From: CAVZMI01 sp050011775
Lineage (GTDB): Bacteria; Bacteroidota; Ignavibacteria; UBA10030; CAVZMI01
Assembly: GCA_050011775.1 (NCBI GenBank)
Contig: JBEKIL010000001.1
Coordinates: forward strand, 432,289-496,288
Length of the DNA: 64,000 nt
Reading direction: 5' to 3'
The notes beneath the pieces were generated by a model. It made no database searches and was not told where the DNA came from. It saw only the letters and a list, made by a program, of their open reading frames with translations. How positions within the stretch are numbered: position 1 is the stretch's first letter; each line of letters starts with the position of its first letter. Below are positions 43,932-52,528 of this stretch, piece after piece. Position numbers and translations under genes: made by a program.

Positions 43932-46295
43932 TTAATGCAGTTTATCAATTCCTTTTTTCAGTCGAAGTGCTGCAGCAATTTGTCCTAGCGAGATGCCCCC
44001 ATCATTCGGCGGCACGCGCTGGTGCCAGTATGGCTTGAAGCCTTCTTCCTGAAGACGCCGGATTGTTCTCTCGGTAAGATACTTGTTTTGAAAACATCCG
44101 CCGCTGAGCGCCACGCGTTGTTGTTGAATTTTTTTTGCGACGGCAATAATAATCTCAGTCAATGTATTATGGAATTTTGTTGAAATATGTCCGACCGCAA
44201 TTCCATGAGTATGGTCAGATACTATTCCTCCAATCATGGGAAACCAATCTATATAAAAAAGATGTTTAAGGTTGAAGGTTGAAGGTTGAAGGTTATCGGT
44301 TTTTCCTTCCACTATATTATACGGATATGATTCATCGGTAACGTGCCGGATCGTGGCAAATTCGAGTTCCATGGCTGTTTCGCCCTCGTAATTCGTCTGC
44401 TGGCGGAGTCCGATGAGTGAGGCAACACCGTCGAAAAGCCGTCCGATACTCGACGTCAAAGGAGAATTGATTTTCTTTTGAAGCATTGTCTGAATGACCG
44501 AAAGTTCAGATTGTGTGAATGCTTTTACACAGGCGAGGTCGTTCTGTTTGAATGCTTCGTCTCCTGCTTTTGCATACAACATTCCGAGGGCGGTTCTTCG
44601 CGGTTCACGAATTGCCTGATCGCCCCCCGGAAGAGGGAAAGGCCGAAATGTTGCGACGCGATCGAATCCGGTCTCGTTTGTCAATAAAAATTCTCCACCC
44701 CAGATTGTCCCGTCAAGGCCATAGCCTGTTCCATCCCATGAAACACCAAGAACCTCGCCATTCAGTTCGTTTTCCGCCATGCATGAAGCGATGTGGGCAT
44801 AATGATGCTGAACCGGAAGAGTTTCGATTCCCATACTGCGGGCGTGTTTTGTCGAGAGATAATCAGGATGCTCATCGCACACCACAGTCGTCGGTGTAAA
44901 CGAATAGAGGGTTTGCAGACTCGCAATCACATTCTTAAATGCCGTCAATGCTTCGTGTGTTTCGAGATCGCCTATGTGCTGACTGATAAATGCATTATCG
45001 CCCGCTGTAATTGTGATAGTGTTTTTCAAATGGGCGCCGACTGCAAGCATCGAGGGAATTTCAGACAATCGCATTGGAATTGGGAGCGGAGCAAACCCTC
45101 TTGCGCGCCGGAGAACGAGCTCCCGACCTGCCATTATACGTACAATGGAATCGTCGACATGACGCAGTATGGGCCGGTTATGAACAAGAAATGCATCGGC
45201 TATCTGCACGAGGCTGCCCAGCCGCTCAAGGGCTTCAAGCTCGTCAATGCAGATCGGCTCATCCGCAAGATTCCCGCTCGTCGCAACGATTGGAAATCCA
45301 AGCTCACGTATAAGCATATGATGAAGAGGGGTATACGGGAGCATGACGCCGAGATAAGGATTGCCGGGGGAAACGGCGTTGGATAGTTTCGGGTTGAAAG
45401 TTGAAAGTTGAAAGTTTTGATAGGCATCTCTTTTTTGCAATAGAACAATTGGAGATTCCGGTGATGTGAGCAGCCGTTCTTCAAGTGCGGAGACCATGCA
45501 GAGCTCTTTTGCAGTATCGAGCGAAGGGACCATGACCGCAAATGGTTTTTCTTCACGATGTTTACGGGCGCGAAGGGTTAGAACAGCCTCATCGTTCCGT
45601 GCATCGACAATAAGATGAAATCCTCCGAGTCCTTTGACGGCAACAATATTTCCAGACCGGATCATTTCTACTGCAGCACTCAAAGCTTCAAAATGCGTTG
45701 CTATAATATTTCCCTGGTTATTCCAGAGATCGAGATGGGGGCCACATTCCGGACAGGCATTCGGTTGGGCATGGAAGCGCCGGTCGAGCGGGTCTTTATA
45801 TTCCTTCCGGCACATATCGCACATGATAAATTGCTTCATTGTCGTTGAAGGCCGGTCGTAGGGAAGTGATTCAATGATTGTGAATCTGGGTCCGCAATTT
45901 GTACAGTTTGTAAAAGGATAACGATACCGGCGATTTGTCGGATCAAATATTTCCCGAAGGCAGTCCGGACATGTTGCTATATCGGGCATAACGAGTGCGC
46001 TCGGGGTACCCCGGTCATCGCTCTCCCGGATTTCAAACGATGTAAAACCGACAGGATCAAGCAGTGACGGCTCCAGACTCTGGATAAAAGCACGAGGAGG
46101 TTTTTCATGCGTTAAACGCAGAATGAACTCATCGAGATCAGGTCTTTCGCCTTCAACCTCGATGAGAACGCCCTGAGTAGAATTGACCACCCATCCGGCG
46201 AGGCGCATGTCGGTGGCAAGGCGATAGATAAACGGTCGGAAACCGACTCCCTGAACCGCACCGCGAATCACAATATGCAGACGTTGCTTTTGCAT
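43932..46295 (-). CDS. hypF: Carbamoyltransferase HypF
   Basis: 787 residues, making the thiocarboxamide that becomes the CN ligands of [NiFe]-hydrogenase. Domain order: acylphosphatase-like (GAVQGVGFRPFIYRLA, about 10-25), two Cys4 zinc fingers (CPDC...CTNCG and CDMC...CPECG, about 105-180), YrdC-like (GNIVAVKGLGGFHLIVDA), and a Kae1-like C-terminal domain with HHYAHIASCMAE, SWDGTGYGLDG and ALSGGCFQNKYL. Two short in-frame 7-bp-period repeats are present at 44268-44294 and 45392-45416, adding extra surface-loop residues (NLQPSTFNL, NFQLSTFN). Nothing else suggests inactivation. Confidence 0.95.
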   Translation of the reverse strand: MQKQRLHIVIRGAVQGVGFRPFIYRLATDMRLAGWVVNSTQGVLIEVEGERPDLDEFILRLTHEKPPRAFIQSLEPSLLDPVGFTSFEIRESDDRGTPSALVMPDIATCPDCLREIFDPTNRRYRYPFTNCTNCGPRFTIIESLPYDRPSTTMKQFIMCDMCRKEYKDPLDRRFHAQPNACPECGPHLDLWNNQGNIIATHFEALSAAVEMIRSGNIVAVKGLGGFHLIVDARNDEAVLTLRARKHREEKPFAVMVPSLDTAKELCMVSALEERLLTSPESPIVLLQKRDAYQNFQLSTFNPKLSNAVSPGNPYLGVMLPYTPLHHMLIRELGFPIVATSGNLADEPICIDELEALERLGSLVQIADAFLVHNRPILRHVDDSIVRIMAGRELVLRRARGFAPLPIPMRLSEIPSMLAVGAHLKNTITITAGDNAFISQHIGDLETHEALTAFKNVIASLQTLYSFTPTTVVCDEHPDYLSTKHARSMGIETLPVQHHYAHIASCMAENELNGEVLGVSWDGTGYGLDGTIWGGEFLLTNETGFDRVATFRPFPLPGGDQAIREPRRTALGMLYAKAGDEAFKQNDLACVKAFTQSELSVIQTMLQKKINSPLTSSIGRLFDGVASLIGLRQQTNYEGETAMELEFATIRHVTDESYPYNIVEGKTDNLQPSTFNLKHLFYIDWFPMIGGIVSDHTHGIAVGHISTKFHNTLTEIIIAVAKKIQQQRVALSGGCFQNKYLTERTIRRLQEEGFKPYWHQRVPPNDGGISLGQIAAALRLKKGIDKLH
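44268..44294 (-). repeat. In-frame 7-bp-period repeat in hypF (distal copy)
   Basis: gttgaag repeated three times (plus-strand reading), then gttat. The minus-strand product reads DNLQPSTFNLKHL in the Kae1-like domain, between SYPYNIVEG and FYIDWFPMIGG. Three 7-base units equal seven codons, so the frame is preserved. Confidence 0.8.
45392..45416 (-). repeat. In-frame 7-bp-period repeat in hypF (proximal copy)
   Basis: gttgaaa repeated three times, then gttttga. The minus-strand product reads YQNFQLSTFNPKLS, between the YrdC-like strand LLQKRD and the conserved GVMLPYTPLHH. It closely resembles the distal copy in both DNA and peptide, so the two arose from one mobile or expanding sequence. 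Confidence 0.8.
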
Positions 46296-46313
46296 TACCC
46301 TCAGAACATCATG

Positions 46314-46967
46314 TCACTTTTTCTTCACCTGACTAGATAGCCATTCGCACCACAATTCAATCCCTTCATTTGTTGTACATGATGTTTGAAAAACGGTCAG
46401 AGACGGGTTAATCTGAAGCGCATTTTTTTTGAGTGTGTCGAGACTGCACTGGACGTAAGGAACGAGGTCGATTTTATTGATAATTAGTACGGAAGCATTT
46501 CTGAACATCGCCGGATATTTAAGCGGTTTATCGTCACCTTCGGTAGTGCTTGCAACGACAACCTTCAACGCTTCCCCAAGATCATAATTAGCCGGGCAGA
46601 CGAGGTTTCCCACATTCTCAATGATAACAATGTCAAGTGAAGATAGATGGAGGTTTTCCAGGGCATTTTGAACCAATTTTGCATCAAGGTGGCAACCGCC
46701 GTTTGTGACAATCTGAATTGTCGGAATCCCAAAACGCGCAACTCGCTTTGCGTCCAGATCGGTCTGGACATCCCCTTCGATGATCGCTATTCGTATTTTC
46801 TCCCGCAGATACTCAAGAGTTTTTTCAAGGATGCTTGTTTTCCCCGAGCCGGGTGAACTGACTATATTGATAACAAAAAGGCTATGTTGTCGGAACAGTT
46901 CCCGGTTTTGCCGGGCTACCTCGTCATTTTTATCCAGTACTTTTCGTTCTATTGTAATGAAACTCAT
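46314..46967 (-). CDS. hypB: Hydrogenase nickel-incorporation GTPase HypB
   Basis: 217-residue SIMIBI-class GTPase that drives nickel insertion together with HypA. Walker A is NIVSSPGSGKTSILEKTL, with the switch/metal segment EGDVQTDLDAKRVA, GGCHLDAKLV (conserved Cys-His nickel ligands at the dimer interface) and base motif NKIDLVPY. It lacks the N-terminal CxxCGC motif and the His-rich tail of some homologues. The start overlaps the hypA stop as ATGA. Confidence 0.96.
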   Translation of the reverse strand: MSFITIERKVLDKNDEVARQNRELFRQHSLFVINIVSSPGSGKTSILEKTLEYLREKIRIAIIEGDVQTDLDAKRVARFGIPTIQIVTNGGCHLDAKLVQNALENLHLSSLDIVIIENVGNLVCPANYDLGEALKVVVASTTEGDDKPLKYPAMFRNASVLIINKIDLVPYVQCSLDTLKKNALQINPSLTVFQTSCTTNEGIELWCEWLSSQVKKK

Positions 46968-47326
46968 GGAGCCTCCGTTTGTTCATCTGCAACTTCAATC
47001 TCCACTACCTGGAGCTCGTTCCCTGATATCATCCGCACATCCGTACTGTCGCAGAACTGACAATAAAAAGCAGAATGATCGAGCAAATGTTCTTTCCCGC
47101 ATTGCATGCAGTGTATAACAACCGGAATATGCTCGATGACAAGCGCTGCACCTTCCAGAGGCGTGCTACCGATTATTGCATTGAAACAAAAATCCAGTGA
47201 ATCGGGGACAACGCCTGCCATCTCGCCGATACGGACTTTTACTATTCGAACCTGTTGCGGTCCTTCGACAGGCAGGTACTGGCGCACGATGTCGATTATA
47301 TTCTGTGCTATTGAGAGTTCATGCAT
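46964..47326 (-). CDS. hypA: Hydrogenase nickel-insertion metallochaperone HypA
   Basis: 120 residues. The N-terminal MHELSIAQNIIDIV contains the nickel-binding His2. The zinc site is CMQCGKEH...CQFC. First gene of the hypABFC run; coupled to hypB. Confidence 0.96.
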   Translation of the reverse strand: MHELSIAQNIIDIVRQYLPVEGPQQVRIVKVRIGEMAGVVPDSLDFCFNAIIGSTPLEGAALVIEHIPVVIHCMQCGKEHLLDHSAFYCQFCDSTDVRMISGNELQVVEIEVADEQTEAP

Positions 47327-47553
47327 AGTTCAGAACAATGTAAGATTCGATAATGATATTCGCAAGCCATTTTTTCCGCTTGCTTTTTTGAAATCTCTCC
47401 TGTAAGTTTAATAAGAATGACCGCCCATTGAGCTGCCTCCCGGCTCAAAGTACGGGATTGAGAAATCTGAAGTATCGTTGAATGTTCGTTATACGATATA
47501 CACAGTAGATAAATTCATTTATTTGTACTCGGCAAATTGAGGATACCTCTCGA

Positions 47554-48258
47554 ATGAAAAAACCAGCCATTATTGCAATACTATGCATTGCGCTGTTCTC
47601 ATTTTCTACCGCGAATACCGTCAAGAGTAAAGACCGCGGATATTTAATAACGATTCCAGATGACTGGCGGTCGATTCCCAACCGGGTTATTTCAGAGGTC
47701 ATTGATGAAGTTGCAAAGGATGATTCGCCATTTGCCAGACAAAAAATTGAGTTTGCGTTTCAACCGAAAGATTTAAAAGAGTTGTTCACAAATTCTTATA
47801 TTCTTGTTGAATATGATGAACTAAAAAACCCTCAGATGTTAAGGATTGATCAATGTGAAAAATTATACACGCCGGAAATAAGAAAGAAGGCAAAAGGACT
47901 GGCTAGTTCATTCTTACCGTTTACGATGGTTGATAGCATTATTTTTTCTCAAAAATCAAATATCATCTGGGCGAAGGCGGTCACATCAATCGGCGATGTA
48001 CCGTTGATTCGTATGCTTGCCGGGTTTATTCCAACGTCGGACGGGATGCTGAAAATCTATTGCTATTCAAAACCCTATGATTATCATAAAAATGAAAAAG
48101 TCTTTACACAAATTATCTACTCAGTTGCTTTTCAGGGTGAAGATAGTGAGAGTTCGTCATTTTTTGAATCGATAAATATTGTAAAGATTATTGTGATTAT
48201 TATTGGTGCCGTATTTGCCGGATTGTCCGCTGTTGCATTGAAGAAAAATCTTACCTGA
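47554..48258 (+). CDS. Exported membrane-anchored protein of unknown function
   Basis: 234 residues. Signal peptide at about 1-20 (IIAILCIALFSFSTANT) and a C-terminal membrane helix (IVKIIVIIIGAVFAGLSAVAL) followed by a short basic tail, so most of the protein faces the periplasm. The middle, from GYLITIPDDWRSIPNRVI to YCYSKPYDYH, has the look of a DUF1795/PsbP-like domain (fitted single-domain periplasmic fold), but this is a guess. The divergent region to hypA (227 bases) presumably holds both promoters. Confidence 0.7.
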   Translation: MKKPAIIAILCIALFSFSTANTVKSKDRGYLITIPDDWRSIPNRVISEVIDEVAKDDSPFARQKIEFAFQPKDLKELFTNSYILVEYDELKNPQMLRIDQCEKLYTPEIRKKAKGLASSFLPFTMVDSIIFSQKSNIIWAKAVTSIGDVPLIRMLAGFIPTSDGMLKIYCYSKPYDYHKNEKVFTQIIYSVAFQGEDSESSSFFESINIVKIIVIIIGAVFAGLSAVALKKNLT

Positions 48259-48467
48259 GATTTCCGGGAAATACTCCGAGCCTCTCTATTTCTTCGATCG
48301 TATTCTTCAACTCACTGGAGGAATGGGTATGGCGGGATGGAATGACCATACGAAGTGAGCATATACTTATCGGGAGAAAATGATCGCCTCGATACGGCTT
48401 TTAAATCAGTAGATACGCTTGACGACGGGACTGTTTGGATTTTTTTGTATTGATAAAAAATCAACCC

Positions 48468-49196
48468 TTACTTCATATCCTTAATCCTGATCTCTATACT
48501 CTTTGTATCTTTGAGTAATTCTATAAGCTTTGAGATATCAGTGTCACCGTAGTGGTAAGGATAAAGAATTTTAGGCATGAATGTCTTAGCCGAGTGAGCA
48601 ACCTGTTCCGGAGTCATCGTCCATGGCTGATTCATCGGTAAAAAAGCGATATCGATGTTCTTAAGATCTTTCATCTCGGTAATATCTTCCGTATCGCCTG
48701 CGATATAGATGCGTATCTCGCCGAGTGTCAGGACATAGCCATTATCACGTCCTTTGGGATGATACTTTTCGCGCCCCGGTGTCGTATTATATGCAGGTAC
48801 TGCTTCAATGAGAATACCTTTGATTGTTTTCGATTCGCCATTTGCCATTACCATCCCTGTTTTCAAAATGTCGAATGTAGATTTGTTGAGAATAATGTCT
48901 GTTCCTTTTTTAGTAAAGTGACGAATAGCCGGCTCTGATAAATGATCGGGATGCTCGTGCGTGATGAGAATGATATCGGCTTTGGGCATTTTCGAAATAT
49001 CGGCATAACGGCCAATCGGGTCGACGTAAATTTTAATTCCATGATAATCCAGCATCAACGATCCATGCTCAATGCAGTGGATGATCAGATTCCCCTTTTT
49101 GGTCTTAATGGTGTCCGGTGTATTTTTGACAAGCGTACCATAGGCAAGTGTGGTAAGAAGCAAGAAACAGGCGTAAAAATAAATTACATTTTTCAT
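48468..49196 (-). CDS. Exported metallo-beta-lactamase-fold hydrolase (UPF0173-like)
   Basis: 242 residues with a signal peptide (YACFLLLTTLAYGTLV). The fold's zinc motif reads ITHEHPDHLS (HxHxDH), preceded by GIKIYVDPIGRY and followed by IYIAGDTEDITEM (the aspartate/histidine-type later motif) and YPYHYGDTDIS with the last histidine. Homologues are related to UlaG and N-acyl-PE phospholipase D-type hydrolases; the substrate is unknown. Confidence 0.88.
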   Translation of the reverse strand: MKNVIYFYACFLLLTTLAYGTLVKNTPDTIKTKKGNLIIHCIEHGSLMLDYHGIKIYVDPIGRYADISKMPKADIILITHEHPDHLSEPAIRHFTKKGTDIILNKSTFDILKTGMVMANGESKTIKGILIEAVPAYNTTPGREKYHPKGRDNGYVLTLGEIRIYIAGDTEDITEMKDLKNIDIAFLPMNQPWTMTPEQVAHSAKTFMPKILYPYHYGDTDISKLIELLKDTKSIEIRIKDMK

Positions 49197-49253
49197 TGTG
49201 ATTTTCCTCTGTTTGAAAGACAGGATTCGTTTGACAAATTTTAGTATTTTTTC

Positions 49254-51074
49254 TTAATTTTTCAAGGCTGTCGTATCAGTTATTAAAGAAGTAGTATTTC
49301 TTAATCGGCGTGGTAAGGAACCTTCCTGTTTCACTTCAGGGAACAAGACGCTTTGATTTAAACATGCGTGCAGTGCTGTAATCAATCCCTGGTCTTTCAA
49401 CGATCCCACAAATTCATTGTACTTCTGGAGGTAATCGTTATACTCTTGAATATGAGCCTGCGTTTGAGGAATTCTTTGATTATAAATAGCCACCACCTGA
49501 TTATACTCCGGAATCATATGAGTACTTTTATAGTATTCCAATTTCCGGCTCAGATTAACCATGACGGCACTATCATCCCGTACAAATCCCCGCAGCATCG
49601 TCAAGCGTCCGGTCATCACACTGTATCGGCCATCTTCCATCTGAGTTTTAGTAACGGTCTCGATCAATTGATTGTATGCGCTGTCAAGCTGGACCTGTTT
49701 CAGCCAGGCGGCAATATCCGGCTGGAGTCCGAGTTGACGGATATTATCAATTATATTTCGGGGAAATGTACCCTGTGATGAACTATATCGTTTCACCAGA
49801 GTTGTGCCGTATTCGAGGATCGCACAATTAAAGTAGATCGATAGCATCTCGTTAAATTTTGAGTGCAGATCTTGAGAAAATGTTAATGACGATTTGTCGA
49901 CACTTGATAAGTCTTCCGCATCGATCGGTACAAGTTTCTGGATCTCGGGTGAAGCCTGTTCAAAGGCGATGCGAGTATTTTCGGTCTGCTGGTGGATGAG
50001 TTGTTCATCGAGCTTTGTCCAATTAAGGGTCACTACGACAGGTTGTGCTTCCCCGGTCTGCTCCGTTGTGCTCGTAGGCGATTGTGATACAATATGGCTG
50101 GCTACACTTGTTCTACTGTTCCTGCAAATTTGAAGCGATTGTTCAATAATATCGAGACTAACTTCCAAATTCGATGCAGGAATGTTGTGTTTCGTGCTCA
50201 TTATCTCATTTACCGGGATCTGAGCTGGAATATTTTGATGAATTTCCGGTAATGGATAAAAAACCGACGTTATGAAAAACAGTGATAAAATGAAAAGAAT
50301 CGTAAGTATTGGAATATGAAAAATCAATGGATGAAGCGATTGACTGGCTTTCAGCACACCATTCGGATGATCCTGATGAATTAGTTGTCTGAGATGTTGA
50401 AGAAATTCCAGTCCGCTTTTCGACATGCGCAATTTAAGACTTGTCTGCAAAGCCTGATAGGCTTCGAAATAACGGTGTTGATGATAGAAATCATCTGCAA
50501 GAGCGGCAAGAAGCGAGGCGTTGTTTTCCTCGGGCTGAATACCGCCTGTGGAATTTTTCATCAATGCTTCAATGGTGTGAGGTGGGCCGTATGGAATTCC
50601 CCACCAGCCTGCAAACCAGACCTCGATGTTCCATAGAATGCTGTACTTTAACCGGCATCGTGAGCAGAGAATCCGCCCCCAGCCGCGTTTCAATGTAAGA
50701 ATCAAACTGACAACCCAGATAAATATCGTGACACGAAGCGTGGGATCATGCCGGCCACAACCCTCGCAGACATATTGCGGAACTTCAGAAATTGAAAGTC
50801 CGTCCTCCGATAGATCAAGCGAGAGGTCCTCCAGCGGATCGACAGGATTTCGTTGCAGCATCAGGAGATTATCGTACTCATATCGTTGAACCGGATCTTT
50901 CAATACAGCATACGCCTTGTTGAGATTCTGAGCGCGCTCTGTTGCTTCTTCAGAATTTTCATGAAGGTCTGGATGATGGTGTTTCATCAGATTCCGGTAC
51001 GCTACTTTGATCTGCTGCGGACTGGCATTCCTGTCGATACCCAGTATGTCGTAGTAGGTCGACACTATTCCCAT
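49254..51074 (-). CDS. J-domain protein with zinc-pair and membrane segments
   Basis: 606 residues from the ATG at 51074; the frame extends nine codons further, but those would overlap the DinB gene further. N-terminal J-domain (YYDILGIDRNASPQQIKVAY, HHHPDL) that stimulates Hsp70/DnaK. Cysteine pairs CEGC...CSRC flank a hydrophobic stretch (TIFIWVVSLILTL). A second membrane helix lies near 265-290 (HIPILTILFILSLFFITSVFY). The C-terminal roughly 320 residues are helical and hydrophilic and not recognised. The architecture suggests recruitment of DnaK to the membrane, with the C-terminal part probably outside the cytoplasm. Confidence 0.8.
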   Translation of the reverse strand: MGIVSTYYDILGIDRNASPQQIKVAYRNLMKHHHPDLHENSEEATERAQNLNKAYAVLKDPVQRYEYDNLLMLQRNPVDPLEDLSLDLSEDGLSISEVPQYVCEGCGRHDPTLRVTIFIWVVSLILTLKRGWGRILCSRCRLKYSILWNIEVWFAGWWGIPYGPPHTIEALMKNSTGGIQPEENNASLLAALADDFYHQHRYFEAYQALQTSLKLRMSKSGLEFLQHLRQLIHQDHPNGVLKASQSLHPLIFHIPILTILFILSLFFITSVFYPLPEIHQNIPAQIPVNEIMSTKHNIPASNLEVSLDIIEQSLQICRNSRTSVASHIVSQSPTSTTEQTGEAQPVVVTLNWTKLDEQLIHQQTENTRIAFEQASPEIQKLVPIDAEDLSSVDKSSLTFSQDLHSKFNEMLSIYFNCAILEYGTTLVKRYSSSQGTFPRNIIDNIRQLGLQPDIAAWLKQVQLDSAYNQLIETVTKTQMEDGRYSVMTGRLTMLRGFVRDDSAVMVNLSRKLEYYKSTHMIPEYNQVVAIYNQRIPQTQAHIQEYNDYLQKYNEFVGSLKDQGLITALHACLNQSVLFPEVKQEGSLPRRLRNTTSLITDTTALKN

Positions 51075-51550
51075 TGTGGATTTGGCCGTCCCTTCCACCA
51101 CCAGAGGATCAGATCGGTCGACGGCGGCTCGATACCGAGCTCGCGTAGTCGCGTTGCATTTTGACCACGGTGGTAATGACTGTGCATCGCCGCCTGTGTG
51201 AGTCCCTGCGCAACTGTAATCTGAATGGGTGGATCTTTAAACCAGGGAATAGTAACGATTTCCTCCAACCTGTCATCACTCACACTGTTCACAAAAGCAA
51301 CAGCTTCTTTATGATATTTGCGGGCGTACCTCTTGAGTATGCTCATGGGTGGAATATCATCCAGCTTCGGGAAGACGAGTTCCTCTGCCTTTGCAATAAG
51401 TAAAAAAGCGTTCTGTGTGAGCTGATAATGGTACAGACGCGCGCGAATTTTTTCGTCGCTGCGTGCCTCGGGGTGTGCTTCGATGACACGCCAGTGCTCG
51501 GCGTCAGCCCATGCCTGATGGCCGTAGAGATCATGGAGAAAATCATTCAT
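51065..51550 (-). CDS. DinB-superfamily protein
   Basis: 161 residues from the ATG at 51550. Four-helix DinB fold: three metal-binding histidines appear in LYGHQAWAD, RLYHYQLTQNAFL and MHSHYHRGQNATRLRELG, as in thiol transferases and related DinB/YfiT proteins. The reaction is unknown; roles in thiol conjugation or stress detoxification are typical. The 3' end overlaps the J-domain gene start by 10 bases and the gene follows the SPFH gene by 28 bases. Confidence 0.88.
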   Translation of the reverse strand: MNDFLHDLYGHQAWADAEHWRVIEAHPEARSDEKIRARLYHYQLTQNAFLLIAKAEELVFPKLDDIPPMSILKRYARKYHKEAVAFVNSVSDDRLEEIVTIPWFKDPPIQITVAQGLTQAAMHSHYHRGQNATRLRELGIEPPSTDLILWWWKGRPNPQWE

Positions 51551-51578
51551 ATTCGTTTCCCTCAGCATATGAATGAGA

Positions 51579-52451
51579 CTATTTTTTCAGCGGTAACACT
51601 CCTGCAATATCGCCAATAACATTCACAAGTTGTGTGTTTTCGGGCACAACGATTTTTGCATTGTTTTCAAGGGAGCGCTGGACGGTCTCGAGCCGCTTGA
51701 GAAGCTGGGCATTGCCTACAAAATATTTTTCAGCAGCTTCGTTCACGAGGCGAATGGCTTCAGCGTCGCCTTCGGCCTGGAGAATTCGAGCCTGGCGGAT
51801 GCCTTCCGCTTCCTTAATGGCGGCACGCTTTTTACCGTCGGCCGTTGTCTCGGCAGCGGTGGCGAAGTCGATGGCGGCTATCTTTTCGTTCTCGGCTTTT
51901 ACGATCTTATTCATCGTCTCCTGGACATCTTTCGGCGGATCGATCTGCTTCAATTCCGCCCGGACGATATCGATACCCCAGGTTGTGGTTTCATTGATCA
52001 GGATCCGGTGAAGCTCCTCGTTGATTTTACCCCGTTCGCTGTTCGCCGATTTCAATGTCAGTGTGCCGATGATATTACGCAGTGTCGTCCGTGCAAGATT
52101 CACGATCTGAAACGTGACATTATTCACATTGTATTGTGAGTTTTTTACGTTCAGCTCATCGGGTTTCACTTTGAAATATATCTGTGCGTCAACGAAAGCG
52201 TTCAGATTATCGTTCGTAATGATTTCCTGCGGTTCGGCGTCGATCATTTGCTCGGTAATGTTGACCTGATACAATTTTTCGATTCCGGGCATAATCCAAT
52301 GGAAACCGGGATTTGCAAAGCTATGATACTTACCCAAACGCTCAATCAGTCCGCGTCGCGTGGGACGGATAATCCGGATGCCGAAGAGAAATCCTATAAA
52401 CACAAAGGCACCAAGAATAAACCACCAGTTGATTGCAAATTCTTCCGACAT
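51579..52451 (-). CDS. SPFH-domain (stomatin/QmcA-like) membrane protein
   Basis: 290 residues. One N-terminal membrane helix (WWFILGAFVFIGFLFGIRII) precedes the SPFH/Band 7 domain (TRRGLIERLGKYHSFANPGFHWIMPGIEKLYQVNITEQM), with ARTTLRNIIGTLTL and a coiled-coil rich in A/E (EAEGIRQARILQAEGDAEAIRLV). Forms oligomeric cages at the inner membrane and helps FtsH-type quality control in other bacteria. No NfeD partner gene is adjacent. Confidence 0.93.
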   Translation of the reverse strand: MSEEFAINWWFILGAFVFIGFLFGIRIIRPTRRGLIERLGKYHSFANPGFHWIMPGIEKLYQVNITEQMIDAEPQEIITNDNLNAFVDAQIYFKVKPDELNVKNSQYNVNNVTFQIVNLARTTLRNIIGTLTLKSANSERGKINEELHRILINETTTWGIDIVRAELKQIDPPKDVQETMNKIVKAENEKIAAIDFATAAETTADGKKRAAIKEAEGIRQARILQAEGDAEAIRLVNEAAEKYFVGNAQLLKRLETVQRSLENNAKIVVPENTQLVNVIGDIAGVLPLKK

Positions 52452-52528
52452 TGTTTTCCTCCTATATATATTGTGATGTGATCTCTATGAAATGAAAATA
52501 CGAATACCCGATTGAAATATATTATCCA

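Noticed and set aside
44793..45386. 197-codon plus-strand frame opposite hypF
   Set aside because: It overlaps the conserved Kae1-like and YrdC-like domains of hypF in antisense and has no motif or start signal of its own.
48355..48453. Short GTG-started frame encoding VSIYLSGENDRLDTAFKSVD and 12 more residues
   Set aside because: Composition looks protein-like and it might be a gene remnant, but it has no ribosome-binding site and no recognisable homology, so it is not listed as a gene.
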